Below, piece after piece: positions 28,218 to 37,082 of a stretch of DNA of 64,000 nucleotides. Within the stretch, counting starts at the first letter, position 1, and each line of letters opens with the position of its first letter. The position numbers were made by a program, and so were the translations under genes. The stretch comes from Azophilus sp026709365 (lineage in GTDB: Bacteria > Pseudomonadota > Gammaproteobacteria > Pseudomonadales > Azotimanducaceae). The stretch is from contig OZ241345.1 in NCBI GenBank assembly GCA_965200175.1, positions 3,596,001 to 3,660,000 of the forward strand, written 5' to 3'. The notes below the pieces were generated by a model. It was not told the DNA's origin. It did no database searches and was given only the letters and a program-made list of their open reading frames with translations.

Positions 28218-28825
28218 CGGGCTTCTAGCTCGGCGTAGAGGACTTCCGCCGCCGTTGCCGGCTGGTCAATGCCATCGAGCAATTCCATGAGGTGCTCGTT
28301 GTCCTCGCGGCCCGCCCAAGCCTTGCGGTAAGTGCCGTCCTTGTAGCCGTGGTCCTGCCGGAAGCCGTTCAACACGTTCTTGCCCACGTAGAGACGGAAC
28401 AGCTCATCGAAGGTCATCGGCAGCGCCCGCATCAGGTCGGCGAACCGTTCGACGGAGAATCCCTTGGACGTCAAGCACGCGCTTGCCAATGCCTCAACCG
28501 CTTGCCGCAGGCTCTCCGGGGCCGGGTCTTCCGAGGGCGCCACGTCCAGCATCACGGCAAGCTGCGGCTCGACGGCATCCGCGCGCAGCAACTCACTCAG
28601 GCCGAAGTGCCAGATGTCCACCAACTCCAGCTTGACCTGCGCCAAGTCCGGCTCCTGCCTCTTCCACCACTTCCAGCCGAAGTGGTCGAGCAGCTCGGCG
28701 CACTCGATCCAGATGGCGCGGTAGTACTCGTAGCGCCTGGTGCGCCAGTCCGGATGCACCTGCCGATTGTGGGCTTCCTGCATGCGGGCCATCGTGTCGA
28801 GCATGGCCTGTCGATCCGTTGACAT
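28193..28825 (-). CDS. Dimeric-type (all-alpha) dUTP diphosphatase
   Basis: Hydrolyses dUTP to dUMP, limiting uracil in DNA and feeding dTMP synthesis. The helical MazG-like metal motif is clear: IECAELLDHFGWKWWK (ExxE) and KLELVDIWHFGLSE (ExxD). NVLNGFRQDHGYKDGTYRK near the C-terminus is the phosphate-binding region of dimeric dUTPases. ATG 28825 has an AAGGA nine bases upstream; ATG 28834 is too close to it. This enzyme is unrelated to the trimeric Dut, whose gene is missing from its usual place after coaBC. Confidence 0.87.
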   Translation of the reverse strand: MSTDRQAMLDTMARMQEAHNRQVHPDWRTRRYEYYRAIWIECAELLDHFGWKWWKRQEPDLAQVKLELVDIWHFGLSELLRADAVEPQLAVMLDVAPSEDPAPESLRQAVEALASACLTSKGFSVERFADLMRALPMTFDELFRLYVGKNVLNGFRQDHGYKDGTYRKAWAGREDNEHLMELLDGIDQPATAAEVLYAELEARYRETAAR

Positions 28826-28867
28826 GAAGGGCATTCCTTGGTCAGTGGGTTCCAGCGTGGCCGAAGG

Positions 28868-29080
28868 TCAGGATAGTACCCGATCAAGGCCTTGGCACAG
28901 GTCGTCAGCATCCTCCAGCCCGATGGACAGGCGGAAGAGACCGTCACCGGCAAAAGCCCGGTATCCCGCCAGCGCTTCACCTTTGAGATGGAAGGTCGAT
29001 TCCACCAAGGCGTCGATGTCGATCCAGTAAACGAGGGTGCGTTGGTGGCCCAAGGACACCGCGTAGTGAGTGATCTCCAC
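28868..29080 (-). pseudogene. C-terminal remnant of a Cys/Met-metabolism PLP enzyme
   Basis: About 70 residues (ITHYAVSLGHQRTLVYWIDI, then FRLSIGLEDADDLCQGLDRV) match the C-terminus of cystathionine gamma-synthase/methionine gamma-lyase family proteins, which run ~400 residues. The PLP lysine and all upstream domains are gone. Upstream sequence to 29194 shows no homology. The normal SxxxxHP segment reads YWIDIDA here, so decay is advanced. Confidence 0.65.
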
Positions 29081-29194
29081 ATGCCTAGGCGACCAACGGG
29101 GGGCTGCAAGGGGGGAAGGATAGGGCGTCCCGGCCTTACCTTCGAATCCGACGTTGGCGCAGGACCAATGCCACCACTTTTGGGATACGAAATC

Positions 29195-29235
29195 AGGGGC
29201 CAAAAATCATAACCATAGATAGACTTTTGGCCCCT
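29195..29235. promoter_or_regulatory. 11-bp-arm inverted repeat 19 bp before a DUF4143 ATPase start
   Basis: AGGGGCCAAAA (29195-29205) and TTTTGGCCCCT (29225-29235) are perfect complements around a 19-base A/T-rich loop. The next ATG is at 29255. It could be an operator, or a terminator for upstream transcription. Confidence 0.7.
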
Positions 29236-29254
29236 TTTGGCGTATGTCCCAAGC

Positions 29255-30667
29255 ATGGACAGGCACCAATCGACGGACCTTAGCGCTTGGCTGCACACCC
29301 GGCGGCGCAAGCCATTGATTATTCGCGGGGCACGGCAGGTTGGCAAATCCACCTTGGTGGAACTGCTCGCCCAGAAAGAGGGCAGAAGCCTGTCCACCAT
29401 CAATCTGGAACGGCACCCCTACCTGAGTGAGGTGTTTGCCAGCAACGACCCGTTGGCCATCGTGAACATGCTGCGCAGCATTCTCGATGCGCCATTGTCG
29501 GCGGAAGGCATTCTCTTCCTCGACGAGATTCAGGCCGTGCCTGCCGCAATCGCGTAACTGCGGTACTTCCTTGAGGAAATGCCCCGCCTGCCCGTCCTAG
29601 CGGCCGGGTCACTGATGGAGTTCACGTTGGCTGATCAAGCCTTCTCCATGCCGGTGGGTCGGGTAAATTACCTCCATGTGGGGCCCATGACCTTCACCGA
29701 GTTCCTGAATGGCATCGGCAAGGTCGGACTTGCGCGCACCATTGACCAGTTCGAGTGGCTCGTTGGGCAAAAGGGCACCCCGATGCCGAAGCCAATCCAT
29801 GAGCGCCTTTTGGAGCACCTCCGCTTGTATCACTACGTCGGCGGCATACCCGAGGCGGTGAGCGTCTTCGCCGATTCCGGCAGCTTGCGCGATGTCAGCG
29901 GCGTCCACGCCAACATCATTGACACCTATCGCGATGACTTTCCCAAATATGCCGCGCGACGCGACCTGACGCGGATGCTGCGCGTGTTCAACTTCGCGGC
30001 CCGCCAGCCCGGCCGCAAAGTGAAGTTCAGCAACGTGTCGCCAAACGACCAGAGCGCAACCATTCGCCGCGACATTGACCTGTTGGCCATGGCCCGGGTT
30101 GTCGCCAAGGTCACGCACAGCGCCTGTTCCGGCCTGCCGCTGCAGGCCGACCTGAAGGAAAACGTCTATAGGCTGCTCTTTCTGGACGTTGGGCTGATGA
30201 ACGCGATCTGCGGCGTCGGTTGGGAAACGCCTCAGGCCACCGGGGCCACCGATTGGGTCAACGCCGGCACCAGCGCCGAGCAGTTCATCGGCCAGCACCT
30301 TCAAAGCCTGCTGGCCCGGCGACCCAATCGCGAACTCACCTATTGGCTGCGCGAGGGTCGGTCCAACAACGCGGAGGTGGACTACGTGGTCGAACTGGCG
30401 GACCAGATCGTGCCGGTGGAGGTGAAGGCTGGCCGAGTCGGCACCCTCAAGTCGCTGCATCAGTTCGCAGCGGAGCAGGGGACCGCTCTGGCGGTTCGGT
30501 TTGACGCCTCTCAACCGAGCCTTCAGGAGGTGCGGGCGGACGTTCGCACCAAAGACGCCGCCCGCCCAGTCCGATACTGGCTGCTGTCCCTGCCGCTCTA
30601 TCTTGTCGAGCGCCTGCCAGAGATCGTGAAGGGGGTTCTGACCTCCGGGGCGTTGCGCCAAGGCTGA
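29255..30667 (+). pseudogene. AAA_14/DUF4143 ATPase, copy 2, interrupted by one stop codon
   Basis: From ATG 29255 the frame reads MDRHQSTDLSAWLHTRRRKP, Walker A RGARQVGKST and Walker B GILFLDEIQAVP. It then meets TAA at 29555-29557 and continues in the same frame with LRYFLEEMPRLPVLAAGSL, DUF4143 segments (GPMTFTEFLNGIG, LHHY-like LRLYHYVGGIPEAV) and the nuclease-like AEVDYVVELADQIVPVEVKAG. Without that codon the protein would be about 470 residues and complete. The stop separates the P-loop from the rest, so it is probably inactive unless read through or due to a base-call error. It is only distantly similar to copies 1 and 3. Confidence 0.85.
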
Positions 30668-30712
30668 TTCTGATAGCATCCGCATTCCGCCAATCGTCAG
30701 ATAGGGAAGCCC

Positions 30713-31903
30713 ATGGACCTGTCCTACGGAGCCGAGTACGAGACCTTTCGCGCCCAAGTGCGCGACTTCATCGAAGCGCACCGCGACCAAGCCCCCAAGG
30801 GGGAGGGCATGCGCTCCCCGGAGGCGCTCAACTGGCAGAAGCTGCTGATCGAGCACGGCTACGCGGCGCGCACCATTCCCAAGGCCTATGGCGGCTTCGG
30901 GGCGCAGCCCGACGTGCTGATCTCGCGCATCATCGCCGAGGAGTTTGCCAGCGCCCAAGTGAGCCGGGGGTTGGGCGGGCAGGGCATCTCCATGCTGGTG
31001 CCGACGCTGCTTGAAGTGGGGTCCGAAGAGCAGCGGCAGACCTTCATCAGGCCCACCATCCATGGCGAGATGGTCTGGTGCCAAGGCTACTCGGAGCCGG
31101 GCGCCGGCAGCGACCTGGCCAGCCTGCGCACCGCGGCGGTGCTCGATGGCGACGAGTGGGTGGTCAACGGGCAGAAGATCTGGACCAGCACCGCCCACTT
31201 GGCCGACTGGATCTTCTGCCTGGTGCGCACCGAGCCGGACGCCCCCAAGCACCAAGGCATCTCCTTCCTGCTGTTCCGCATGGACACCCCCGGCATTGAG
31301 ATCCGGCCCTTGGTCGATATGACCGGAGCCGCCAACTTCAACGAGGTCTTCCTCACCGACGTGCGGGTGCCCAAGCAGCAAATCGTCGGCGCCCGGGGCG
31401 AAGGCTGGCAGGTGGCGAACGCCATTCTCCGCCACGAGCGGGACTCGCTGGGCGATCCCAACGTCATGCTCTTGAGGCTCAATGCCCTCATCAAATTAAT
31501 GCAAAGCGAGACCATCGACGGGCGCCGGGTCATCGACCTGCCCGCCTACCGCGACCGGCTGATGCGGATTCAGGGCCGGGTGATGGCGCTGGGCTTCAAC
31601 GACATGCGCATCCTCTCCGCCCGCATCAACCAAAGGGACGCCGGCCTAGCCCGCATGGTGGTCAAGCTGCAGGGCACCGAACTGCGCCACGAGCTGGAGC
31701 AACTGGGCATCGACGCGATGGGTGAGTTAGGGCTTGCTTACGGCGACAATCCGCATTTGCGAGACCACGGCAGCTGGCAGATCCACTACATGTACTACTT
31801 GGGCCTGATCATCGGCGGCGGCACCTCGCAGATTCAGAAGAACATCATCAGCGAACGGGGCCTGGGGCTGCCGCGCGAGCCCAAGGCTTCGGCAACCGCT
31901 TAA
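30713..31903 (+). CDS. Acyl-CoA dehydrogenase, first of a pair
   Basis: FAD enzyme of 396 residues that introduces a trans-2 double bond in an acyl-CoA thioester. Family segments are WCQGYSEPGAGSDLASLRT (FAD/substrate), NGQKIWTSTAHLADW, FLTDVRVPKQQIVG and the C-terminal YYLGLIIGGGTSQIQKNII. ATG 30713 has AGGGAAG upstream. It is followed 19 bp later by a second, divergent dehydrogenase. Such pairs form mixed alpha2beta2 enzymes in pimeloyl-CoA, steroid and bile-acid degradation. The chain length and substrate here are not known. Confidence 0.9.
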   Translation: MDLSYGAEYETFRAQVRDFIEAHRDQAPKGEGMRSPEALNWQKLLIEHGYAARTIPKAYGGFGAQPDVLISRIIAEEFASAQVSRGLGGQGISMLVPTLLEVGSEEQRQTFIRPTIHGEMVWCQGYSEPGAGSDLASLRTAAVLDGDEWVVNGQKIWTSTAHLADWIFCLVRTEPDAPKHQGISFLLFRMDTPGIEIRPLVDMTGAANFNEVFLTDVRVPKQQIVGARGEGWQVANAILRHERDSLGDPNVMLLRLNALIKLMQSETIDGRRVIDLPAYRDRLMRIQGRVMALGFNDMRILSARINQRDAGLARMVVKLQGTELRHELEQLGIDAMGELGLAYGDNPHLRDHGSWQIHYMYYLGLIIGGGTSQIQKNIISERGLGLPREPKASATA

Positions 31904-31922
31904 GGAACCAAGGAGCCGCAAC

Positions 31923-32984
31923 ATGGATTTCGGACTCTCCGAAGAGCAAACCCTGTTTCAGGACACGCTCAACAACTTTCTTGGCGAGCAAGTCGGCTTG
32001 GAGCGGGTGCGACGCATCGCCAGCGAGGAGGAGTCCGCGAACGCGGTCTGGGCCGAGTTGGCCGAACTCGGCGTCTCGGCGCTGCTGGTGCCTGAGGACC
32101 ACGGTGGCGTGGGCCTTGAGCCCCTCGATGCGGCCATCGCCGCCGAGTGCCTGGGGCGCCATGCAACGCCAAGCCCCTTCCTCGGCTCCGCAGTGATGGG
32201 GCCAACGGCGCTGTTGCTGGCCGGAGGCCACGGCGAACGCTTGGAGCGCCTGGCGGCGGGCAAACTGCGCATCGGGGCGGCCTTCGGGCAAGCCCTCGCC
32301 GCCCGCGCCGAGGCGGGCGTTTCCGCCGCTGGCGGCAGGCTCAACGGCCGGGCGCTCTACGCCCTGGACTACGGCGCCGACGAATACTTGGTGGCGGATG
32401 CCAGCCGCAGCCTGCACTTGGTCGCTACCGGCGATTTGGAGCACCGCCCGCTGGCAACCGTCGATAAGACCCGCTCAACCGGCGAACTGGTCTTCAAAAA
32501 TAGCCCCGCCATCCTCTTGAGCGACGATCCGGCCCACTTTCAGGCGGTGCTGGACGCTGGGCGCGTGATGTTGGCGGCGGACACCCTCGGTGCCGCTCAG
32601 AACATGCTCGACCAAGCCGTCGCCTACGCCAAGGAGCGCGAGCAGTTCAACCGCCCGATCGGCTCCTTCCAAGCCGTCAAGCACATGTGCGCGGAAATGG
32701 CCGCTCAGTTGGAGCCATGCCGGGCAATGGTCTGGTACGCCGGCCACGCCTTGGGCGAAGTGCCGGAGGAAGCCCACCTGACCGCCTGCCACGCCAAGGC
32801 CCATCTGGCGGAAGTGGGCACCTTCGTCGCCCGCACGGCCACCGAGGTGCATGGCGGCATGGGCTTCACCGACCTCTTGGGACTGCACTACTGGTTCAAG
32901 CGCATCGGCTTCAATCGCCAAGCCCTCGGCGCGCCGGAGCTGGTGCGCGAGGAGGCCGCCCGGGCGCAGCAGTTGGCGTTGTAG
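31923..32984 (+). CDS. Acyl-CoA dehydrogenase, second of a pair
   Basis: 353 residues with the same fold but weaker active-site conservation: MDFGLSEEQTLFQDTLNNFL, LLVPEDHGGVGLEPLDAA, AYAKEREQFNRPIGSFQAVK (a clear family signature) and TATEVHGGMGFTDLLGLHYW. It has the shorter middle domain typical of the partner subunit in heteromeric dehydrogenases. AAGGAGC precedes the ATG. Probably co-translated and co-assembled with the upstream gene. Confidence 0.9.
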   Translation: MDFGLSEEQTLFQDTLNNFLGEQVGLERVRRIASEEESANAVWAELAELGVSALLVPEDHGGVGLEPLDAAIAAECLGRHATPSPFLGSAVMGPTALLLAGGHGERLERLAAGKLRIGAAFGQALAARAEAGVSAAGGRLNGRALYALDYGADEYLVADASRSLHLVATGDLEHRPLATVDKTRSTGELVFKNSPAILLSDDPAHFQAVLDAGRVMLAADTLGAAQNMLDQAVAYAKEREQFNRPIGSFQAVKHMCAEMAAQLEPCRAMVWYAGHALGEVPEEAHLTACHAKAHLAEVGTFVARTATEVHGGMGFTDLLGLHYWFKRIGFNRQALGAPELVREEAARAQQLAL

Positions 32985-33072
32985 CGCTTCATTGGGCGGA
33001 TGGTCCGCCCCACTTGAATCCGGCACCGGTCGCCGCCATATAGGCTGATTGCCACACATCAGATGAGGCCCC

Positions 33073-35406
33073 ATGGCTGAAACCTACTCCGTGCTGCCGT
33101 TGAAGAACACGGTGGTCTTCCCGCAGATCGTCATTCCCTTGGCCGTGGGCCGCAAGCGCTCCCTCGCCGCCGTCAAGGCCGGGGTCGAGGCCGGGCGGCG
33201 CATCATCACCGCCGCCCAAAAGGAGGCGGGCATCGAGGACCCCTCTTGGGAGAACCTCTTCGAGATCGCCACCATTTCCACCATCAACCACATCGAAAAA
33301 CGGGACAAGGGCTCCCAAGTCATCGTGCAGGGCGCGGAAAGGGTACGCCTGCGTCCAGCCGCCCAGCATGACGACTACCTGGAGGCGGAGTACGAGCGCT
33401 TGCCATTGCTCAAGATGGAGGATGTGGGCGAGGACGCCGCCCATGTGGATGCGCTGCTCAGCGAGAACCTGGAGCTGTCCAAGCGCATCGCCCAACTCTA
33501 CGGCGGCGACAACGGTGACCAGATGTTCCAGCAGCTCATCGGCTCGATCGACGATCCGATCACCCAAATGTACCGCATCGCCAATCTAGTCAGCATTCCA
33601 CTCGAGCAGGAGCAGGCGGTGCTGGAGTGTGACAACGTGCGGGCCCTGACGGAGAACGTCCACGAGATCCTGCGCCATGAGCTCAAGGTCACCGAGCTGC
33701 GGCGGCAAATTGCCCAGCAGGCCCGCGAGGACATCGACAAGCAGCAGCGCGACCACCTGCTCCGCCAGCAGAAGCGGGCCATTGAGGAGGCATTGGGCGA
33801 GGAGGACGACGAGGACGTCGCCGAACTGCGCAAGCAGATCGAGGAGGCGCAGCTGCCGGACAACGTGCGCACGGAGGTGGACCGGGAGCTGAAGCGCCTA
33901 GGGCGCATGTCCAACCACGCCGCCGACTACCAAATCGCCCGCTCGTACCTAGAGCTGGTGGCCGAGTTGCCGTGGAGCGAAAGCACCGAGGACCAGCTGG
34001 ACCTCGACCACGCCCGCAAGGTGCTCGACGAGGACCACTACGGGCTGGAGGACGTCAAGGAGCGCATTCTCGAATCCCTTGCCGTTATGAAGCTCAACCC
34101 CGAGGCAAAGGCACCCATCCTCTGTTTCGTCGGTCCGCCGGGAGTCGGCAAGACCTCGCTCGGCCAATCCATCGCCCGGGCGATGGGCCGCAAGTTCGAG
34201 CGAATGAGCCTCGGCGGCCTGCACGATGAATCCGAGCTGCGCGGCCACCGCCGCACCTATGTCGGCGCCATGCCGGGGCGCATCCTTCAAGGCGTGCGCC
34301 GCGCCGGCGTCACCAACCCCATCCTCATGCTCGACGAGATAGACAAGCTGGGGCGGGATTTCCGCGGCGACCCGGCGGCGGCGTTGATGGAGATTCTCGA
34401 TCCGGCGCAGAACAAGGAGTTCCGGGACAACTACCTCAACCTGCCCTACGACCTGTCCAAAGTGATCTTCCTGACCACCGCCAACACCTTGGAGGGCATT
34501 CCGCGCCCCTTGCTCGACCGCATCGAGGTGCTGGAGCTGTCCGGCTACAGCGACCAGGAGAAGCGGGCCATCGCCCGCGAGTACCTGATTCCGCGCCAGC
34601 AGGCTGATGCCGGCCTGAGCGAGGCGCAGCTGGACATCAGCGATGAGGCGCTTAGCCACATGACCCGCCGCTACACCCGCGAGGCAGGGGTGCGGGAATT
34701 GGAGCGGGTGATCGGACGGCTGGCCCGCAAGCGGGCGCGGCAAGTGGTGACGGCCAAGGATGCCGAGGGCCAAATCGGCCTTGAGCAACTGAGCGAGCTG
34801 CTCGGCCCGGAAAAGTTCAAGTCCGACAAGAGCCGCGAGCAGATTGCGCCCGGCGTGGCGGCCGGCTTGGCCTGGACCGAGACCGGCGGCGACGTGCTCT
34901 ACGTTGAAGCGGCGCTGACCCAGAAGGACGAAAAAGTCACCCTCACCGGCCATCTGGGCCAAGTGATGCAGGAATCCGCCAAGGCAGCGCGCAGCTACAT
35001 CTGGTCCATCGCCGACAACTTGGGGCTGGAGCGCACGACCATCGAGGACTGCGGCGTCCACATCCACGTGCCAGCCGGCGCCGTCCCCAAGGACGGTCCC
35101 TCGGCCGGCGTAACCATGGCCACCGCCCTCTACTCCGCCTACAGTGGCAAGTGCGTGCGCGACAACCTCGCCATGACCGGCGAGCTCACCCTCTCCGGCC
35201 TGGTGCTGCCGGTCGGCGGCGTCAAGGAGAAGATCCTGGCCGCCCACCGCGCCGGCCTGCGCCACGTGGTGCTGCCCAAGGACAACGAGGCGGACCTCAT
35301 CAAGCTGCCGCAAAGCGTGCGCGACGAGATGACCATCACCTTGGCGGAGCATCTGCCGGAAGTGTTTGATGCCGCCATCGGGGCGTCTGCCCCGCCGTCT
35401 GCCTGA
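33073..35406 (+). CDS. lon: ATP-dependent protease Lon
   Basis: Cytosolic AAA+ serine protease for damaged and regulatory proteins. The 777 residues show the N-terminal substrate domain (SVLPLKNTVVFPQIVIPLAV), a coiled region around 185-280, Walker A GPPGVGKTSLGQSIA, Walker B ILMLDEIDKLG, and the C-terminal Ser-Lys protease with KDGPSAGVTMATALYSA (Ser) and PVGGVKEKILAAHRAGL (Lys). It stands alone. No ClpX is seen upstream, unlike in E. coli, so it may have its own promoter in the 88-bp gap. Confidence 0.96.
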   Translation: MAETYSVLPLKNTVVFPQIVIPLAVGRKRSLAAVKAGVEAGRRIITAAQKEAGIEDPSWENLFEIATISTINHIEKRDKGSQVIVQGAERVRLRPAAQHDDYLEAEYERLPLLKMEDVGEDAAHVDALLSENLELSKRIAQLYGGDNGDQMFQQLIGSIDDPITQMYRIANLVSIPLEQEQAVLECDNVRALTENVHEILRHELKVTELRRQIAQQAREDIDKQQRDHLLRQQKRAIEEALGEEDDEDVAELRKQIEEAQLPDNVRTEVDRELKRLGRMSNHAADYQIARSYLELVAELPWSESTEDQLDLDHARKVLDEDHYGLEDVKERILESLAVMKLNPEAKAPILCFVGPPGVGKTSLGQSIARAMGRKFERMSLGGLHDESELRGHRRTYVGAMPGRILQGVRRAGVTNPILMLDEIDKLGRDFRGDPAAALMEILDPAQNKEFRDNYLNLPYDLSKVIFLTTANTLEGIPRPLLDRIEVLELSGYSDQEKRAIAREYLIPRQQADAGLSEAQLDISDEALSHMTRRYTREAGVRELERVIGRLARKRARQVVTAKDAEGQIGLEQLSELLGPEKFKSDKSREQIAPGVAAGLAWTETGGDVLYVEAALTQKDEKVTLTGHLGQVMQESAKAARSYIWSIADNLGLERTTIEDCGVHIHVPAGAVPKDGPSAGVTMATALYSAYSGKCVRDNLAMTGELTLSGLVLPVGGVKEKILAAHRAGLRHVVLPKDNEADLIKLPQSVRDEMTITLAEHLPEVFDAAIGASAPPSA

Positions 35407-35515
35407 GGCATCGCGGAACGGAAAGGGGCAACTTGTCTGACATTCGCGCACAAGATGGTTGAGCAAGGGGCTGGCGGACAAATCGGTTCACTCCACCAAA
35501 ATGGGAGGAGTTGGG

Positions 35516-36655
35516 ATGCCACACCAGCCAACAAGCAAGGTGCTATTCGTCTCGATATGCTCACTAAACAAGGCCGAGGGTGGTGGTCGCAGCTACGCAC
35601 GAAGCGAGACGGTCGCTTCCTTGCTGTCGGCTCCGATGGCCAAACGGCTGCGTCAAAGGCGGGAGAGCGCCCGCCAGTTGGTGGTGGGCTTGGACTCCCC
35701 CAACCGGCAAGGGGTTGAAGTCTCAGAACTCTTCTACAACGATCACCTCGCGCGCGGGGAGGACTTCGGCGGCAAAGAGGGCACCCCGCTCTATCTGCCT
35801 GCGGTGGAGCGGTACAAAGGGCGGTTTTTTCTCAGCATGGGGAAGGACCGGTCGGCCGTAATTAGGGAAGCCAATCATCACGTCCTTTTCCTCTCCGGAC
35901 TTTACGGCATTGTGCGGGCGCTCGAACCCATCCAGCTTTATAGCTGCCCGCTTGACGGACGGGTCGCGCAGATGTGGCGTGAAGACGAACTCCTTACGAC
36001 AATCGTGAACGAGTATATTGACCGTCACGGAATCAAAAGAGTGATCGACCTAACGGCAATCGAGGCGTACCGCAACCTCATCGATTGGCGCAAAATGGGG
36101 CGAGCTGCCGACGTGTTGCACTGCTTCTGGTCAGGGGGAGCCGGAGCTGATGCGCTCATTCCGTTCGGCGAAACGCTACGACGAATGCTCGAAATGTCCG
36201 ACGACGAACTCCTTCAGCTAAGTTCCGACCAACGCATGGGCCAAATCATCTACAGAACCGCACCAAGGCGCGGCGACGACTTCCCTGAGGAGCCAATCGA
36301 AGAACCCTACGAAGTGGGATCTGTCGAACAGGTTCTTGGCGGCGGCATAGCAAATCCCGCCAGTGCCGATGGCGAGGGCACATGGCGGTTCTCGGCGACG
36401 CGAAAATTCCAAAGAGATGTTCGGAACCACAAGGGGCTTTTTGTAAAAGCGACAAACGCGATCGTCACGATATGCCAAGACCCGTTGAATCCCCAAGGCG
36501 ACACGATCAAGTCGCTGAGCGGCAGCTTGAAAGGGCTTTGGAGGTATAGGCTGGGCGACTTTCGGTTGATCTACCGTCCCGACACCGAAGACCGCGTGAT
36601 TCACTGCCAACGTCTCGTCAAAAAAGATAGCCAAACCTACGAAAACCTAACGTAG
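35516..36655 (+). CDS. YaaA-like domain fused to a RelE/ParE-type toxin domain
   Basis: 379 residues with two recognisable halves. Residues ~8-245 resemble the YaaA/DUF328 peroxide-stress fold: LPAVERYKGRFFLSMG, then HHVLFLSGLYGIVRALEPIQ, then a segment like the conserved IxLxxxEYxxxI of YaaA (VIDLTAIEAYRNLIDW). After an acidic linker (~245-288), residues 290-379 look like a RelE/ParE/YafQ toxin: WRFSATRKFQRDVRNHKGLF, SLKGLWRYRLGDFRLIYRPD, ending in HCQRLVKKDSQTYENL. ATG 35516 has GGGAGGAG five bases upstream, which decides the start over earlier in-frame codons. Slightly lower GC than the neighbours and no antitoxin gene beside it. Function unknown. Confidence 0.75.
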   Translation: MPHQPTSKVLFVSICSLNKAEGGGRSYARSETVASLLSAPMAKRLRQRRESARQLVVGLDSPNRQGVEVSELFYNDHLARGEDFGGKEGTPLYLPAVERYKGRFFLSMGKDRSAVIREANHHVLFLSGLYGIVRALEPIQLYSCPLDGRVAQMWREDELLTTIVNEYIDRHGIKRVIDLTAIEAYRNLIDWRKMGRAADVLHCFWSGGAGADALIPFGETLRRMLEMSDDELLQLSSDQRMGQIIYRTAPRRGDDFPEEPIEEPYEVGSVEQVLGGGIANPASADGEGTWRFSATRKFQRDVRNHKGLFVKATNAIVTICQDPLNPQGDTIKSLSGSLKGLWRYRLGDFRLIYRPDTEDRVIHCQRLVKKDSQTYENLT

Positions 36656-37082
36656 GCGGAAGCTAGCCTGAGTCTCTTGCCCGGTCGCGCGGGGCGTCGT
36701 GGGCATCAAGGACATTCCCTCTCGCGCAAGATTCAAGCCGCCGGTGGCGTACGGCGGGAAAGAACCGATCACACGCAACCCGAACGAACGGGACCGTTGC
36801 GCCAACCACTCCCACCATAAAGTCTGCACGGACTTCCGCGCCCGTTGGCACCAAATCTGCTTTGGCCCGGACTGCCCGACCAAGCCACAGGCCCACTTCG
36901 AGCCGCTGGTCCAGTAGCCGTTTGCCGCCGCGAAATGAGAATTTGACTAGCCCTGATTCCCGCGCAGAGGCTGTGGGCCCAGAAAACACCAGAATCTGGC
37001 CCAATCGACGAGCGCGGAGTTTCGCGCAGCGAAGCTCCATCCGCGCCCGCTTCGCGGGCGCGCAGGCTGTGCGGGCTCAGAA
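36656..37082. repeat. Gene-free spacer with one inverted paired-hairpin unit (family D)
   Basis: CGCGCCCGC-TTC-GCGGGCGCG lies at 37042-37062. A decayed GAGTTTCGC/GCGAAGCTC-like stem lies just before it (37017-37036), with the linker in reverse (GGCCCAGAAAACACC), so this unit points the other way from the 26.6-kb array. The front part (36656-36950) has short open frames but nothing recognisable. Confidence 0.65.

Noticed and set aside
29609..31435. 608-codon minus-strand open frame
   Set aside because: Antisense to the DUF4143 pseudogene and an acyl-CoA dehydrogenase; composition typical of a shadow frame.
36699..36917. 72-codon plus-strand frame after the YaaA-RelE gene (possible antitoxin)
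   Set aside because: Considered as an antitoxin because of position, but it has no DNA-binding or antitoxin pattern and only a weak start.
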